Shown here in pieces: positions 34,376-40,972 of a DNA stretch of 40,972 nt. The translations under genes were made by a program, and so were the position numbers. The notes under the pieces were generated by a model, which saw nothing but the letters and a program-made list of their open reading frames with translations, was not told where the DNA came from and made no database searches. This DNA comes from F1-60-MAGs163 sp046091165 (GTDB lineage: Bacteria > Actinomycetota > Thermoleophilia > Solirubrobacterales > Solirubrobacteraceae). Each line of letters opens with the position of its first letter. Position 1 is the stretch's first letter. The DNA lies in the NCBI GenBank assembly GCA_046091165.1, contig JBJTBE010000062.1:1-40972 (forward strand). The letters run 5' to 3'.

Positions 34376-35668
34376 TCAGTTGCGGCTGCCGCGCCCGAGC
34401 CGCTTGTAGACGTAGTTGTAGAAGTGCTGCGTGGTGATGCAGTACGGCTCGGGGTCCGGGTAGTCGGTGAAGTCCCTGAGCACGGCGTCCGGGCCCTCCT
34501 TCTCCCGCAGCCTCGAGACGGCCTGCTCGCGGTCCGCGCGGATCCGGTCGCAGAGGCCGCGCACGAAATCGCGCAGCAGCTTGTGGTACTCGAGGGTCGA
34601 GTACTCGCCCGGCTGGTAGAGGCTCCAGGAGCCGGTGTCCGACTGGCGGACCTCGACGCGGGCCTGCCGCTCGCCCTCGAGGAATAGCCGGCGGGCCCCG
34701 CCGTCGTCGGCGATCTTCGCGTAGGTGTGAAGGCCGATCAGCCCCTGGAAGAACTGGTTGTAGATGCGCTGGCCCGGCGCGTAGGAGTAGGCGAGGTAGT
34801 GCGAGCCGCGCGAGGTGCGCACGCGGATGCCGGTGGGGGGAGCGGTGCGGAAGATCCCCAGCGCCCGGTCGGCGACCCGCAGGAACTCGCGGTCGCCCAG
34901 CTCGTGGCCGGCCCGGGAGAGTGCCTGCAGGGCGGTGCCCTGGGAGATCGCGCTCACCCAGGGCGGCCGTCCGCCGCCGAACTGGAACATGTACTCCCAG
35001 GCCACTCCGCCGGCGCGTTCGACGGCCATGCCGGCCATCTCGCGGGCCATCTCGCGGATCTTGCTGTCCCGGGACTTGGAGAGGTAGAGGCCGTTGAGGC
35101 GCCCGAAGGAGCCCAGCCACTGGACCTGCAGGCCCTGGCCCGGATAGAACTGCCAGACCAGCCAGCTGTCCTTGAAGGTCACGCGGCCGCCCCATCCCCC
35201 GGCGCCGTGCGAGCCGAACCACTGCGCGTTGCGCCTCACGGTCTCGATCGCCGGGCGCAGCCGCGAGGGGCTCAGGCTCATCCGGGAGAAGTTGGCGATC
35301 ACCGCGTTGATCGCCGAGCGGCGCGAGCCGCCCAGGCGCCTGGCGGTGGCGCGGGCGCGGGCGACCACCGAGAGGTACTCGCTGCGCGTGGCGGCACCGA
35401 TCGCGCCCGAGGCCGCGGCGGCGTTCACCGCCGCTTCCAGGCGCGAGGCTCCGGCGGCCGCGGCAAGCGGGGCGGTGGGGAGGTCCCCGGGCGGCACCGG
35501 CCGGGGTCGCTCGACGGGGCTCTCGGCCGGGATCGCGGGGTCGACGCGCACGGTCGCGCGGCCGTCCGGGCCCACCTCGAGGACACGGGCGGCGTCTGCC
35601 TGGGAGGCGCCTGCGAGGATGGCCACGGCCACCAGCGAGGCGCCAGCCGCTGTTGCTAGCCGGCGCAC
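34376..35668 (-). CDS. Secreted D-glucuronyl C5-epimerase-like protein
   Basis: A 430-residue protein with an N-terminal signal peptide (helix ATAAGASLVAVAILAG, probable cleavage after ASQADAA). The C-terminal half resembles the D-glucuronyl C5-epimerase C-terminal domain: WEYMFQFGGGRPPWVSAISQGTALQALSRAGHELGD, HYLAYSYAPGQRIYNQFFQGLIGL, and WSLYQPGEYSTLEYHKLL, an alpha/alpha-barrel pattern. Epimerases of this family convert glucuronic to iduronic acid in polysaccharides. The N-terminal 170 residues include a helical segment unlike the animal enzyme. An exopolysaccharide or cell-wall glycan is the likely target (inference). GTG 35668 lies 7 bases after TAGCAT. Confidence 0.8.
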   Translation of the reverse strand: MRRLATAAGASLVAVAILAGASQADAARVLEVGPDGRATVRVDPAIPAESPVERPRPVPPGDLPTAPLAAAAGASRLEAAVNAAAASGAIGAATRSEYLSVVARARATARRLGGSRRSAINAVIANFSRMSLSPSRLRPAIETVRRNAQWFGSHGAGGWGGRVTFKDSWLVWQFYPGQGLQVQWLGSFGRLNGLYLSKSRDSKIREMAREMAGMAVERAGGVAWEYMFQFGGGRPPWVSAISQGTALQALSRAGHELGDREFLRVADRALGIFRTAPPTGIRVRTSRGSHYLAYSYAPGQRIYNQFFQGLIGLHTYAKIADDGGARRLFLEGERQARVEVRQSDTGSWSLYQPGEYSTLEYHKLLRDFVRGLCDRIRADREQAVSRLREKEGPDAVLRDFTDYPDPEPYCITTQHFYNYVYKRLGRGSRN

Positions 35669-35675
35669 CGTGCCG

Positions 35676-35681
35676 ATGCTA
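35676..35681 (-). promoter_or_regulatory. Candidate -10 of a leaderless transcript (C5-epimerase gene)
   Basis: TAGCAT on the minus strand ends 7 bases before GTG 35668, which has no ribosome-binding site. Confidence 0.45.
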
Positions 35682-35722
35682 CGGTCCGCGCGCCCGGCCG
35701 GTCGCAGTAGGGGTTGCACCAG

Positions 35723-36706
35723 ATGAGCCACTTGAAAGCAATCGCGGCCCTGGCCGCAGTTTCGGCCGCCGCGGTCGCCATCACCGGCTGCGGGGGCTCC
35801 CCGGACGCCCGGTCCCTCTTCGACAGCGCGCGGTCGAAGTCCAGCCCCGCGCCGAGCGGACGGCTCCTGCTTTCGCTCGACGCGCGCGGGGCGCAACCGC
35901 TGGGCCTGCCGCCCCGGCTCCTGGTCAGCCTCGGAGGCCCCTTCCGCTCGGGGGAGTCGCCGCCACCGGGCTACGACATGGCGCTGCTGGTCGCCACGCA
36001 GGACGGGAAGCTGAGGCTTCGGGTAATCCGCTTCGGGAGCCGTTCCTGGCTGGTGGTGGGGGAGACCGCCTACGTGCTCGAGTCGGGGGCGCTCAGGCGC
36101 CTGGGCGGGGGCCGGGCCGGGCCGCTCTCGGCCGGCAGCTTCGGCCTCGATCCGGCGGCGTGGCTCAGCGACCCCGAGGCCGACGGAGAGGCCGAGCTTG
36201 ACGGCGAGAAGCTCGTGCGCAGCCGGGCGACGCCTGACGTGCCGGTCCTGCTCGGCGAGCTGGACCGGCTCCTGGGGCGTGCGGGCGAGACCGGCGCCGG
36301 GCAGATCGCCGGCCTGCCGGGCGTCCAGGCCCGCGCGGGGAGCGTCGAGTCGGCCGAAGCGGTCCTGCTGGTCGGGGAGGGGGATCGGCGCCTGCGACGC
36401 CTCACGGTCGAGATGGAGCTGAAGGGCGGCGGGAGCCTGCGCTTCGCCTACGGCGTCGCCCAGCCGGGGCGACAGCAGGTCATCGGCCCGCCGGCCAATC
36501 CGCGGCCCTTCTCCGAGCTGACTGCGGCGCTCCAGGTCCTCTCCCAGCGCCGGGGCCAGGGCGCCTCACCGCCTGAGGGCCCACCCCCGCCAGGCGTCGC
36601 CGGCCGGGCGGTGCCGCCGGCTTTGCGAGACTGCCCCGCATGCCCCTGCCGACCCCTCCCCCGATCGCCGCCTTCGGCTCGGACCCGCTCGCAGGGGGCG
36701 TGGTGA
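35723..36706 (+). CDS. Putative lipoprotein of unknown function
   Basis: A 327-residue protein with a short signal peptide and a lipobox ending AITGC near residue 22. The external part alternates beta strands (LRLRVIRFGSRSWLVVGETAYVLE, RLRRLTVEMELKGGGSLRFAYGV), somewhat like the LppX/LprG/LolA-type folds that bind lipids, but similarity is too weak to claim. The last 40 residues are Pro/Arg/Cys-rich and overlap the start of the TerC gene by 67 bases in another frame; they look unlike the rest of the protein. ATG 35723 follows GTAGGGG. A TTG at 35714 would add three residues. Confidence 0.72.
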   Translation: MSHLKAIAALAAVSAAAVAITGCGGSPDARSLFDSARSKSSPAPSGRLLLSLDARGAQPLGLPPRLLVSLGGPFRSGESPPPGYDMALLVATQDGKLRLRVIRFGSRSWLVVGETAYVLESGALRRLGGGRAGPLSAGSFGLDPAAWLSDPEADGEAELDGEKLVRSRATPDVPVLLGELDRLLGRAGETGAGQIAGLPGVQARAGSVESAEAVLLVGEGDRRLRRLTVEMELKGGGSLRFAYGVAQPGRQQVIGPPANPRPFSELTAALQVLSQRRGQGASPPEGPPPPGVAGRAVPPALRDCPACPCRPLPRSPPSARTRSQGAW

Positions 36707-37599
36707 TCGCGAGCGTCGGCGCCCTGCTGCTCATCGACCTGCTCGTCTTCGCCCGCGGGCCCCAGCCGACCAGCCGCGAGGCGGTCACCTGGAGTATCGG
36801 CTGGCTGATCCTGGGCCTGCTGGTGACCATCCCGATCATCCTCATCTCGACCCCGGCCGAGGGGGTCAATTACGTCACTGTCTACCTGATCGAGCGCACC
36901 CTCTCGCTCGACAATCTCGTCGTCTTCCTGCTGATCTTCGGCTACTTCGCCGTGCCCGCAGCCCAGCGCGGGATCCTGCTCTTCTGGGGCATCGTCCTGG
37001 CGCTGGCGATGCGCGGCGTGGCGATCGTCGTCGGCGTGGGGCTGATCGAGCGCTTCCATATCGTCACCTACCTGCTCGGCCTGCTGCTCCTCTTCCTGGC
37101 CTGGAAGATGTACAAGGGCTCGGCCGAGCACCTCGACCCGGACCACACGCCGCTGGTGAGGCTGATGCGGCGCTTCTTCCCGATCGGCGACTACCGCGGC
37201 TCGAAGTTCAGCTTCCGCGACGCCGGCAAGAGGGTGCTGACCCCCCTGGCGCTGGCGCTGGTGGCCGTGGTCGGAGCCGACATCGCCTTCGCGCTCGACT
37301 CGATTCCCGCCGCGTTCGCGATCACCGACGATCCGCTCGTGATCTGGGCGGCCAACGGCTTCGCCCTGCTCGGCCTGCGGGCGCTCTTCGTGCTGGTCGA
37401 GGACCTGATCAAGCGTTTCCGTTACCTGAACCAGACGGTTGCCGTCGTGCTCGGGGTGGTCGCGGTCAAGCTCCTCATCCAGGACCTCTACAAGGCGCCG
37501 GCCTTCGTCAGCCTCGCCATCGTGATCGGCCTGTTCGCGATCGGCATCCTGCTTTCGGTCCGGGCCGACCGGCGCGATCAGCCCAGGCCCGCCAGCTGA
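36640..37599 (+). CDS. terC: TerC/Alx-family membrane protein (likely metal exporter)
   Basis: A 319-residue integral membrane protein with about nine helices. Both TerC acidic signatures are present: ERTLSLDNLVVFLLIFGYF in the third helix and GADIAFALDSIPAAFAIT in the sixth. These Asp residues are thought to bind manganese in Alx and related exporters. A central cytosolic loop carries KMYKGSAEHLDPDHTP and RRFFPIGDYRGSKF. ATG 36640 lacks a ribosome site but has GAGACT 7 bases upstream. An alternative GTG 36703 would make a GTGA overlap with the previous gene's stop but would shorten the first helix. The 3' end overlaps the convergent gene by 22 bases. Confidence 0.92.
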   Translation: MPLPTPPPIAAFGSDPLAGGVVIASVGALLLIDLLVFARGPQPTSREAVTWSIGWLILGLLVTIPIILISTPAEGVNYVTVYLIERTLSLDNLVVFLLIFGYFAVPAAQRGILLFWGIVLALAMRGVAIVVGVGLIERFHIVTYLLGLLLLFLAWKMYKGSAEHLDPDHTPLVRLMRRFFPIGDYRGSKFSFRDAGKRVLTPLALALVAVVGADIAFALDSIPAAFAITDDPLVIWAANGFALLGLRALFVLVEDLIKRFRYLNQTVAVVLGVVAVKLLIQDLYKAPAFVSLAIVIGLFAIGILLSVRADRRDQPRPAS

Positions 37600-37994
37600 C
37601 GGCGGACTTCGGCTTCCACGTCCAGCGGTTCCTCGCCGCGCCGGACGCGGCGGGCGTTGCGGGCGGCCACCAGCTGCCGCACCTCCTCCTCGAGCTCCGG
37701 GTCGGCCACCGCCCCGGCGGCGCCGGTGAGCGCCGCCAGCTCGGCTTCCACGTCCAGCGGTTCCTCGCCACGCCGCGCGCGCCGGGCGTTGCGGGCCTCG
37801 AGCATCTGGCGGATCTCCGCTTCCTGCTCGGCGGCGCCGGCGCCGGTGCCCGGACTGCGGGGGCGAGGGTCGGATTCGATGCCGCCGGCGCCGATCTCGC
37901 CGTAGGCACGCCGTGAGCCGGCGAAGCTGGCGACGCCGATGACGGCGCCCAGCGCCACCACCACGAAGACCACGATCATCAGCGCCTGTTCCAT
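37578..37994 (-). CDS. Small membrane protein with duplicated motif
   Basis: A 138-residue protein with an N-terminal membrane helix (about 4-25) followed by a cytosolic part holding two copies of a unit of about 30 residues: EIRQMLEARNARRARRGEEP then LDVEAEL, and EVRQLVAARNARRVRRGEEP then LDVEAEV. The copies are 44 residues apart and include a 29-base identical DNA segment. Each resembles the short helical SHOCT-type elements of actinobacterial membrane proteins, but I do not recognise the family. ATG 37994 has AGGAACA upstream, and TATAAG at 38007-38012 may be its -10. Confidence 0.72.
   Translation of the reverse strand: MEQALMIVVFVVVALGAVIGVASFAGSRRAYGEIGAGGIESDPRPRSPGTGAGAAEQEAEIRQMLEARNARRARRGEEPLDVEAELAALTGAAGAVADPELEEEVRQLVAARNARRVRRGEEPLDVEAEVRRQLAGLG
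37609..37769. repeat. Direct repeat within the small membrane-protein gene
   Basis: A 29-base segment at 37609-37637 recurs exactly at 37741-37769, 132 bases (44 codons) apart, and similarity continues beyond it with substitutions. The spacing is a multiple of three and the repeat encodes the duplicated protein motif, so this is an internal gene duplication, not an inserted element. Confidence 0.85.
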
Positions 37995-38034
37995 TGTTCC
38001 TGCGGTCTTATACGGCTTCCGGGAGCGCTCGGGG

Positions 38035-38056
38035 TATAATTGACTGACTAGTCAAT
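38035..38056 (+). promoter_or_regulatory. -10 element and overlapping palindromic operator of the acyl-CoA dehydrogenase gene
   Basis: A perfect -10 hexamer TATAAT lies at 38035-38040. Overlapping it, ATTGACT (38039-38045) and AGTCAAT (38050-38056) form a 7-base inverted repeat with a 4-base centre. The site covers the -10 end and the expected transcription start near 38047. The layout and TGACT-type arms resemble operators of TetR-family regulators of fatty-acid degradation (inference). The -35 region is not recognisable. Confidence 0.65.
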
Positions 38057-38126
38057 CTACTTTGGACCCGGGGCCATCAGCCAGCGGCCACCACCGGGCC
38101 GAAAGTACCGCGCAAGGAGCGAATTG

Positions 38127-39299
38127 ATGGTCGATTTCACGCTGACCGACGAGCAGAAGGCGCTGAAGGAGATGGCGCACGAGTTCGCCGAGAAGGAGAT
38201 CCGTCCCGTTGCCTGGGAGTACGACGTCGAGGGCACCTGGCCCCAGGACATCATCGACAAGGCCTGGGAGCTCGGGCTCATGAACAACCACCTGCCCGAG
38301 GAGTACGGCGGGCCGGGAGCGAGCTACCTGGAAGGCGCCCTCATCGAAGAGGAGATCTCGTGGGGATGCTCGGGCATCGGCACCTCGATCGGGGCCAACG
38401 GCCTCGCCGCGGCGCCGGTCCTTATCGGCGGCAGCGAAGAGGTCAAGAAGAAGTACCTGGGCATGCTCGCCGAGGCGCCGAAGCTTGCCTCCTTCTGCCT
38501 CACCGAGCCGGGAGCCGGCTCCGACGTGGCCAGCATGCGCACCCGCGCGGTCAAGAAGGGTGACAAGTACGTCATCTCCGGCCAGAAGTGCTTCATCACC
38601 AACGGTGGCTACGCCGACTGGTACACGGTCTACGCCAAGACCGACCCGGACGCCGGCCACCGCGGGATGAGCGCCTTCGTGGTGCCCAAGGACGACACGG
38701 TCGTGGTCGACAAGAAGGAAGACAAGATGGGCCAGCGGGCATCCAATACCGCGACCATCACCTTCAACGAGACCGAGATCCCGGCCGAGAACCTGATCGG
38801 CGAGGAGAACAAGGGGTTCAAGCTCGCGATGATGACGCTCGACCGCACGCGGCCCGGGGTTGCCGCCATGGCGACCGGCATCTCGCAGGCCGCCCTGGAG
38901 ATGGCCATCGACTACTCCAAGGAGCGCGTCCAGTTCGACGTGCCGATCGCGATGCACCAGGCGATCCAGTTCATGATCGCCGACATGGCCACCAAGACGC
39001 ACCTCTCGCGCCTGGCGACCTGGCAGTCGGCCGCCCTGCTCGACCAGGGCCGTCGCAACACGATCGAGAGCTCGCACGCCAAGCGCTACGCCTCGGACTC
39101 CTGCATGGAGGTGACCACCGACGCAGTCCAGATCTTCGGTGGCTACGGCTTCATCAAGGAGTACAAGGTCGAGAAGCTGATGCGTGACGCCAAGATCATG
39201 CAGCTCTACGAAGGCACGTCGCAGATCCAGCGGCTCGTGATCGCCCGCGAGACGCTGCTTCCGCGCCACATCGAAGAGCCGGCTGTCGCTACCGCCTGA
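38127..39299 (+). CDS. Acyl-CoA dehydrogenase
   Basis: A 390-residue FAD enzyme that introduces the first double bond in acyl-CoA beta-oxidation or a related pathway. It has the family's three parts: an N-terminal helical domain, a beta domain with the FAD-contact block FCLTEPGAGSDVASM and FITNGGYADWYTV, and a C-terminal helical domain with the catalytic glutamate in LYEGTSQIQRLVIARE. Length fits short- or medium-chain enzymes; chain length cannot be told. ATG 38127 has AGGAG at 38115-38119. It is monocistronic, with a strong hairpin after it and a palindromic operator before it. Confidence 0.95.
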   Translation: MVDFTLTDEQKALKEMAHEFAEKEIRPVAWEYDVEGTWPQDIIDKAWELGLMNNHLPEEYGGPGASYLEGALIEEEISWGCSGIGTSIGANGLAAAPVLIGGSEEVKKKYLGMLAEAPKLASFCLTEPGAGSDVASMRTRAVKKGDKYVISGQKCFITNGGYADWYTVYAKTDPDAGHRGMSAFVVPKDDTVVVDKKEDKMGQRASNTATITFNETEIPAENLIGEENKGFKLAMMTLDRTRPGVAAMATGISQAALEMAIDYSKERVQFDVPIAMHQAIQFMIADMATKTHLSRLATWQSAALLDQGRRNTIESSHAKRYASDSCMEVTTDAVQIFGGYGFIKEYKVEKLMRDAKIMQLYEGTSQIQRLVIARETLLPRHIEEPAVATA

Positions 39300-39325
39300 G
39301 CGCAGCCGCGCCCGCAAGCCGGAAA

Positions 39326-39354
39326 GGCGGGGCCGCCCGGGTGGCGGCCCCGCC
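39326..39354 (+). terminator. Hairpin after the acyl-CoA dehydrogenase gene
   Basis: GGCGGGGCCGCC and GGCGGCCCCGCC form a perfect 12-base stem with a CGGGT loop, 26 bases after the stop. There is no T-run. Confidence 0.65.
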
Positions 39355-39378
39355 GCCGGTGCGCGATGATGCCCGGCG

Positions 39379-39630
39379 ATGCAGCTCGACGGCATCTCAC
39401 CCGGGGACATCGTCCGCCTCTCGGTCCGCGGGAGGGTCTTCCACGCCATCGTCCGGGGCGCCGGCGCCGGCTCCCTCACCGTTGACCCGATCGAGCGCGG
39501 CATCTCCTGCCGCCGCGCCGCCCCCGGCGACGTTCTCGAGCACTGGGAGAGCGCGTCGAGGCCGAGGGCCGAGGCCGGCCGGGCCGTCAGCCCCGGCCAG
39601 CGGTCGCTCGACGACCTCCTGGACCGCTAG
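39379..39630 (+). CDS. Small uncharacterised protein
   Basis: An 83-residue soluble protein with a beta-rich first half (SPGDIVRLSVRGRVFHAIVRG, GSLTVDPIERGISCRRAAPGDVLEHW) that reads like a small barrel of the SH3/KOW kind, and a polar second half ending SLDDLLDR. I do not recognise it. There is no ribosome site; GATGAT at 39365-39370, 8 bases before ATG, is a weak candidate -10. Codon use fits a real gene. Confidence 0.6.
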   Translation: MQLDGISPGDIVRLSVRGRVFHAIVRGAGAGSLTVDPIERGISCRRAAPGDVLEHWESASRPRAEAGRAVSPGQRSLDDLLDR

Positions 39631-39651
39631 GCGGCCGGAGGCGGGCCGGGG

Positions 39652-39657
39652 GATAAT
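39652..39657 (+). promoter_or_regulatory. Candidate -10 of a leaderless transcript (PadR gene)
   Basis: GATAAT ends 6 bases before GTG 39664. The gene has no ribosome-binding site. It probably drives the coupled PadR/SRPBCC/sirtuin run. Confidence 0.5.
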
Positions 39658-39663
39658 CGCTCC

Positions 39664-40110
39664 GTGAGCCGCCGCAGCACAGAGCAGGCCGTGGCCCGGG
39701 CCGCGCCGATCGACAGCGCGCGCGAGGCCGCCGGGGTTCCCGGTGCCGGTGGCCCGGGGACCGCGGACCCGGTCGCCGGCGAGCTGCGGCGGGCGGGGAT
39801 CGTGCCGCTGCTGGTGCTGCACCTGCTGAGCGCCGGGCCCTCCTACGGAAACGCCCTCATCGAGGGGATCTCCGTCTGCTCCGGCGGGCTTATCGACGTC
39901 AACCCGAACACCATGTACCCGCTCCTGCGCTCGCTGGAGGAGCAGGGCATGGTGACCGGCGAGTGGGAGCACCCCGAGCGCCGCTCCCGGCGCTTCTACG
40001 CGATAACGCCCGAGGGCGAGAAGGAGCGGGCACGGCTGGCCTCGGTCGTTACCCCGCGGCTGGCCGAGGTTGCCGGATCGCTCGAGCGCCTGCGCTCGGA
40101 GCTCGCGTGA
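39664..40110 (+). CDS. PadR-family transcriptional regulator
   Basis: A 148-residue DNA-binding protein. After a 40-residue low-complexity N-end comes the PadR winged helix: IVPLLVLHLLSAGPSYGNALIEGI, the recognition region VNPNTMYPLLRSLEEQGMVTGEWEH, and the wing RRSRRFYAITPEGEKER. A short C-terminal helix would serve for dimers, as in PadR subfamily 2. PadR proteins usually repress neighbouring genes and respond to small molecules. It probably controls its own operon. The GTG 39664 start follows GATAAT by 6 bases. The stop overlaps the next GTG (GTGA). Confidence 0.9.
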   Translation: MSRRSTEQAVARAAPIDSAREAAGVPGAGGPGTADPVAGELRRAGIVPLLVLHLLSAGPSYGNALIEGISVCSGGLIDVNPNTMYPLLRSLEEQGMVTGEWEHPERRSRRFYAITPEGEKERARLASVVTPRLAEVAGSLERLRSELA

Positions 40111-40559
40111 GCCAAGCCGCCGCCGAGCGGACGATCGCCGGGGTCGCGCCCGGCGAGGTCGCGGAGACCTGGTGCACGCCGTCCCGCTGGCCCGAGTTCG
40201 TGGACGGGCTGGCGCGGGTCGGCTCGGCCGACCCCGCCTACCCGGAGCCCGGGAGCGTCGTGGAGTGGAGCTCCTACCCGGCCGGTCGCGGCGAGGTGCG
40301 GGAGATCGTCGTCGAGTACGTCCCCGGCTCGCTGGTGGCCAGCGACGTGGAGGACGAGTCGACCACCGCGCGCCAGGCGGTCAGCTTCACCGGGACGCCC
40401 GGCGGCACCACCGTCCGGATCGAGCTCGACTACGCGCTGCGCCGGCGCGGGCCCTTCACCGCGCTCACCGACCTGCTCTTCGTCCGCCGCGCCCAGGCCG
40501 ACTCGCTGCGCCGGACGCTGGCCGGCCTCGAGCTCGCCGTCACCGGGGAGGGGTCCTGA
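40107..40559 (+). CDS. SRPBCC-family (START-like) protein
   Basis: A 150-residue protein with the helix-grip fold of polyketide cyclase/START-like proteins. Hallmarks are the opening strand and helix (RTIAGVAPGEVAETWCTPSRWPEFVDGLARV), middle strands GSVVEWSSYPAGRGEVREIVVEYVPGSLVASDVED, and a long C-terminal helix (FVRRAQADSLRRTLAGLELAV). Such proteins bind hydrophobic ligands; the ligand here is unknown. GTG 40107 overlaps the PadR stop by GTGA, suggesting it could be a ligand carrier or target tied to that regulator (inference). Confidence 0.82.
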   Translation: MSQAAAERTIAGVAPGEVAETWCTPSRWPEFVDGLARVGSADPAYPEPGSVVEWSSYPAGRGEVREIVVEYVPGSLVASDVEDESTTARQAVSFTGTPGGTTVRIELDYALRRRGPFTALTDLLFVRRAQADSLRRTLAGLELAVTGEGS

Positions 40560-40972
40560 CCGCCCAGGCCCTGGCCTCGCTGGTCCGCTCGTCCCGGTCG
40601 ACGGTGGCGCTCACCGGCGCCGGCGTGTCGGTCCCATCCGGAATCCCCGACTTCCGCAGCCCGGGCACCGGGCTCTGGGAGCACGTCGATCCGATGGAGG
40701 TCGCCCACATCGACGCCTGGCGGGAGGACCCGGAGCGCTTCTGGCGCTTCTACGGGGAGCGCTTCAACGCTCTCCAGTCAAGGGAGCCCAACGGCGCCCA
40801 CACGGCCCTCGCCGAGCTCGAGGCCCGGGGCCTTCTCGACGCGGTCGTGACGCAGAACATCGACACCCTCCACCGGCGGGCCGGGAGCCGGGAGGTGATC
40901 GAGGTGCACGGGACGATCGAACACAGCTCCTGCCTGGCCTGCGGCGAGCGCCACCCGCTGGCCGAGGTCCGC
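40556..40972 (+). CDS. Sirtuin (Sir2-family NAD-dependent deacylase), 3' truncated, apparent CTG start
   Basis: The first 139 codons of a Sir2 enzyme that removes acyl groups from lysine using NAD. Motifs: GAGVSVPSGIPDFRSPGTGLW (NAD-binding, positions about 21-41), the catalytic-site TQNIDTLHRRAG, the catalytic His in EVIEVHG, and the first zinc pair CLACG. It continues beyond the window. There is no ATG, GTG or TTG upstream in frame. CTG 40556 overlaps the previous stop as CTGA, has GGGGAGGGG 3-4 bases before it, and gives an N-terminal helix that lines up with Thermotoga Sir2. GTG 40604 is the only other choice and would remove that helix and part of the first strand. Confidence 0.85.
   Translation, partial: MTAQALASLVRSSRSTVALTGAGVSVPSGIPDFRSPGTGLWEHVDPMEVAHIDAWREDPERFWRFYGERFNALQSREPNGAHTALAELEARGLLDAVVTQNIDTLHRRAGSREVIEVHGTIEHSSCLACGERHPLAEVR

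Overview
This is a GC-rich, gene-dense chromosomal segment with no mobile element, tRNA, rRNA or CRISPR array that I can see. The gene content points to an actinobacterium: a complete six-subunit mce operon, an actinobacterial-type integration host factor (mIHF), many GTG starts, four-base GTGA stop/start overlaps and many apparently leaderless promoters. The style of several small proteins, together with a type III glutamine synthetase, suggests the Thermoleophilia (Solirubrobacterales or relatives). That placement is inference, because no marker gene is present.

Layout. (1) 1-4.0 kb: the tail of an unknown gene, a small GIY-YIG protein, and cobalamin-dependent methionine synthase metH with a palindrome in its promoter. 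(2) 4.0-8.3 kb: a nitrogen-assimilation island. Type III glutamine synthetase diverges from an ammonium channel, whose stop codon overlaps the start of a PII protein that lacks the classical Tyr51. (3) 8.3-20.4 kb: a lipoprotein diverging from a full Mce lipid-transport operon (two YrbE permeases, one ATPase, six MCE-domain proteins). (4) 20.5-24.4 kb: an RND/MMPL-type exporter, a membrane-anchored thioredoxin-fold protein and a free-standing B3/B4 protein, each coupled to the next by a GTGA overlap. (5) 24.4-26.5 kb: two unknown proteins, a VOC protein and mIHF. (6) 26.5-29.4 kb: an alpha-oxoamine synthase diverging from a GNAT-fold protein that resembles the bacterial ceramide synthase family, so this may be a sphingolipid gene pair. 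(7) 29.4-34.3 kb: an orphan substrate-binding lipoprotein, a cold-shock protein, a MoxR ATPase/VWA pair, a membrane protein and an EVE-domain protein. (8) 34.4-38.0 kb: a secreted glucuronyl C5-epimerase-like protein, a lipoprotein, a TerC-family transporter and a small protein with an internal duplication. (9) 38.0-41.0 kb: an acyl-CoA dehydrogenase behind a palindromic operator, a small unknown, and a coupled PadR/SRPBCC/sirtuin run. The sirtuin is cut by the window edge and appears to start at CTG.

Two patterns run through the window. First, a TANNNT (often TAGNNT) hexamer sits 6-8 bases before the start codon of many monocistronic or first genes, which argues for leaderless mRNAs. Second, genes inside operons usually start with GTGA, overlapping the previous stop. 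Strongest leads: the putative ceramide pair, the leaderless promoter set, the CTG-initiated sirtuin, the Tyr51-less PII, and the inverted repeats in the metH, mce and acyl-CoA dehydrogenase promoters.
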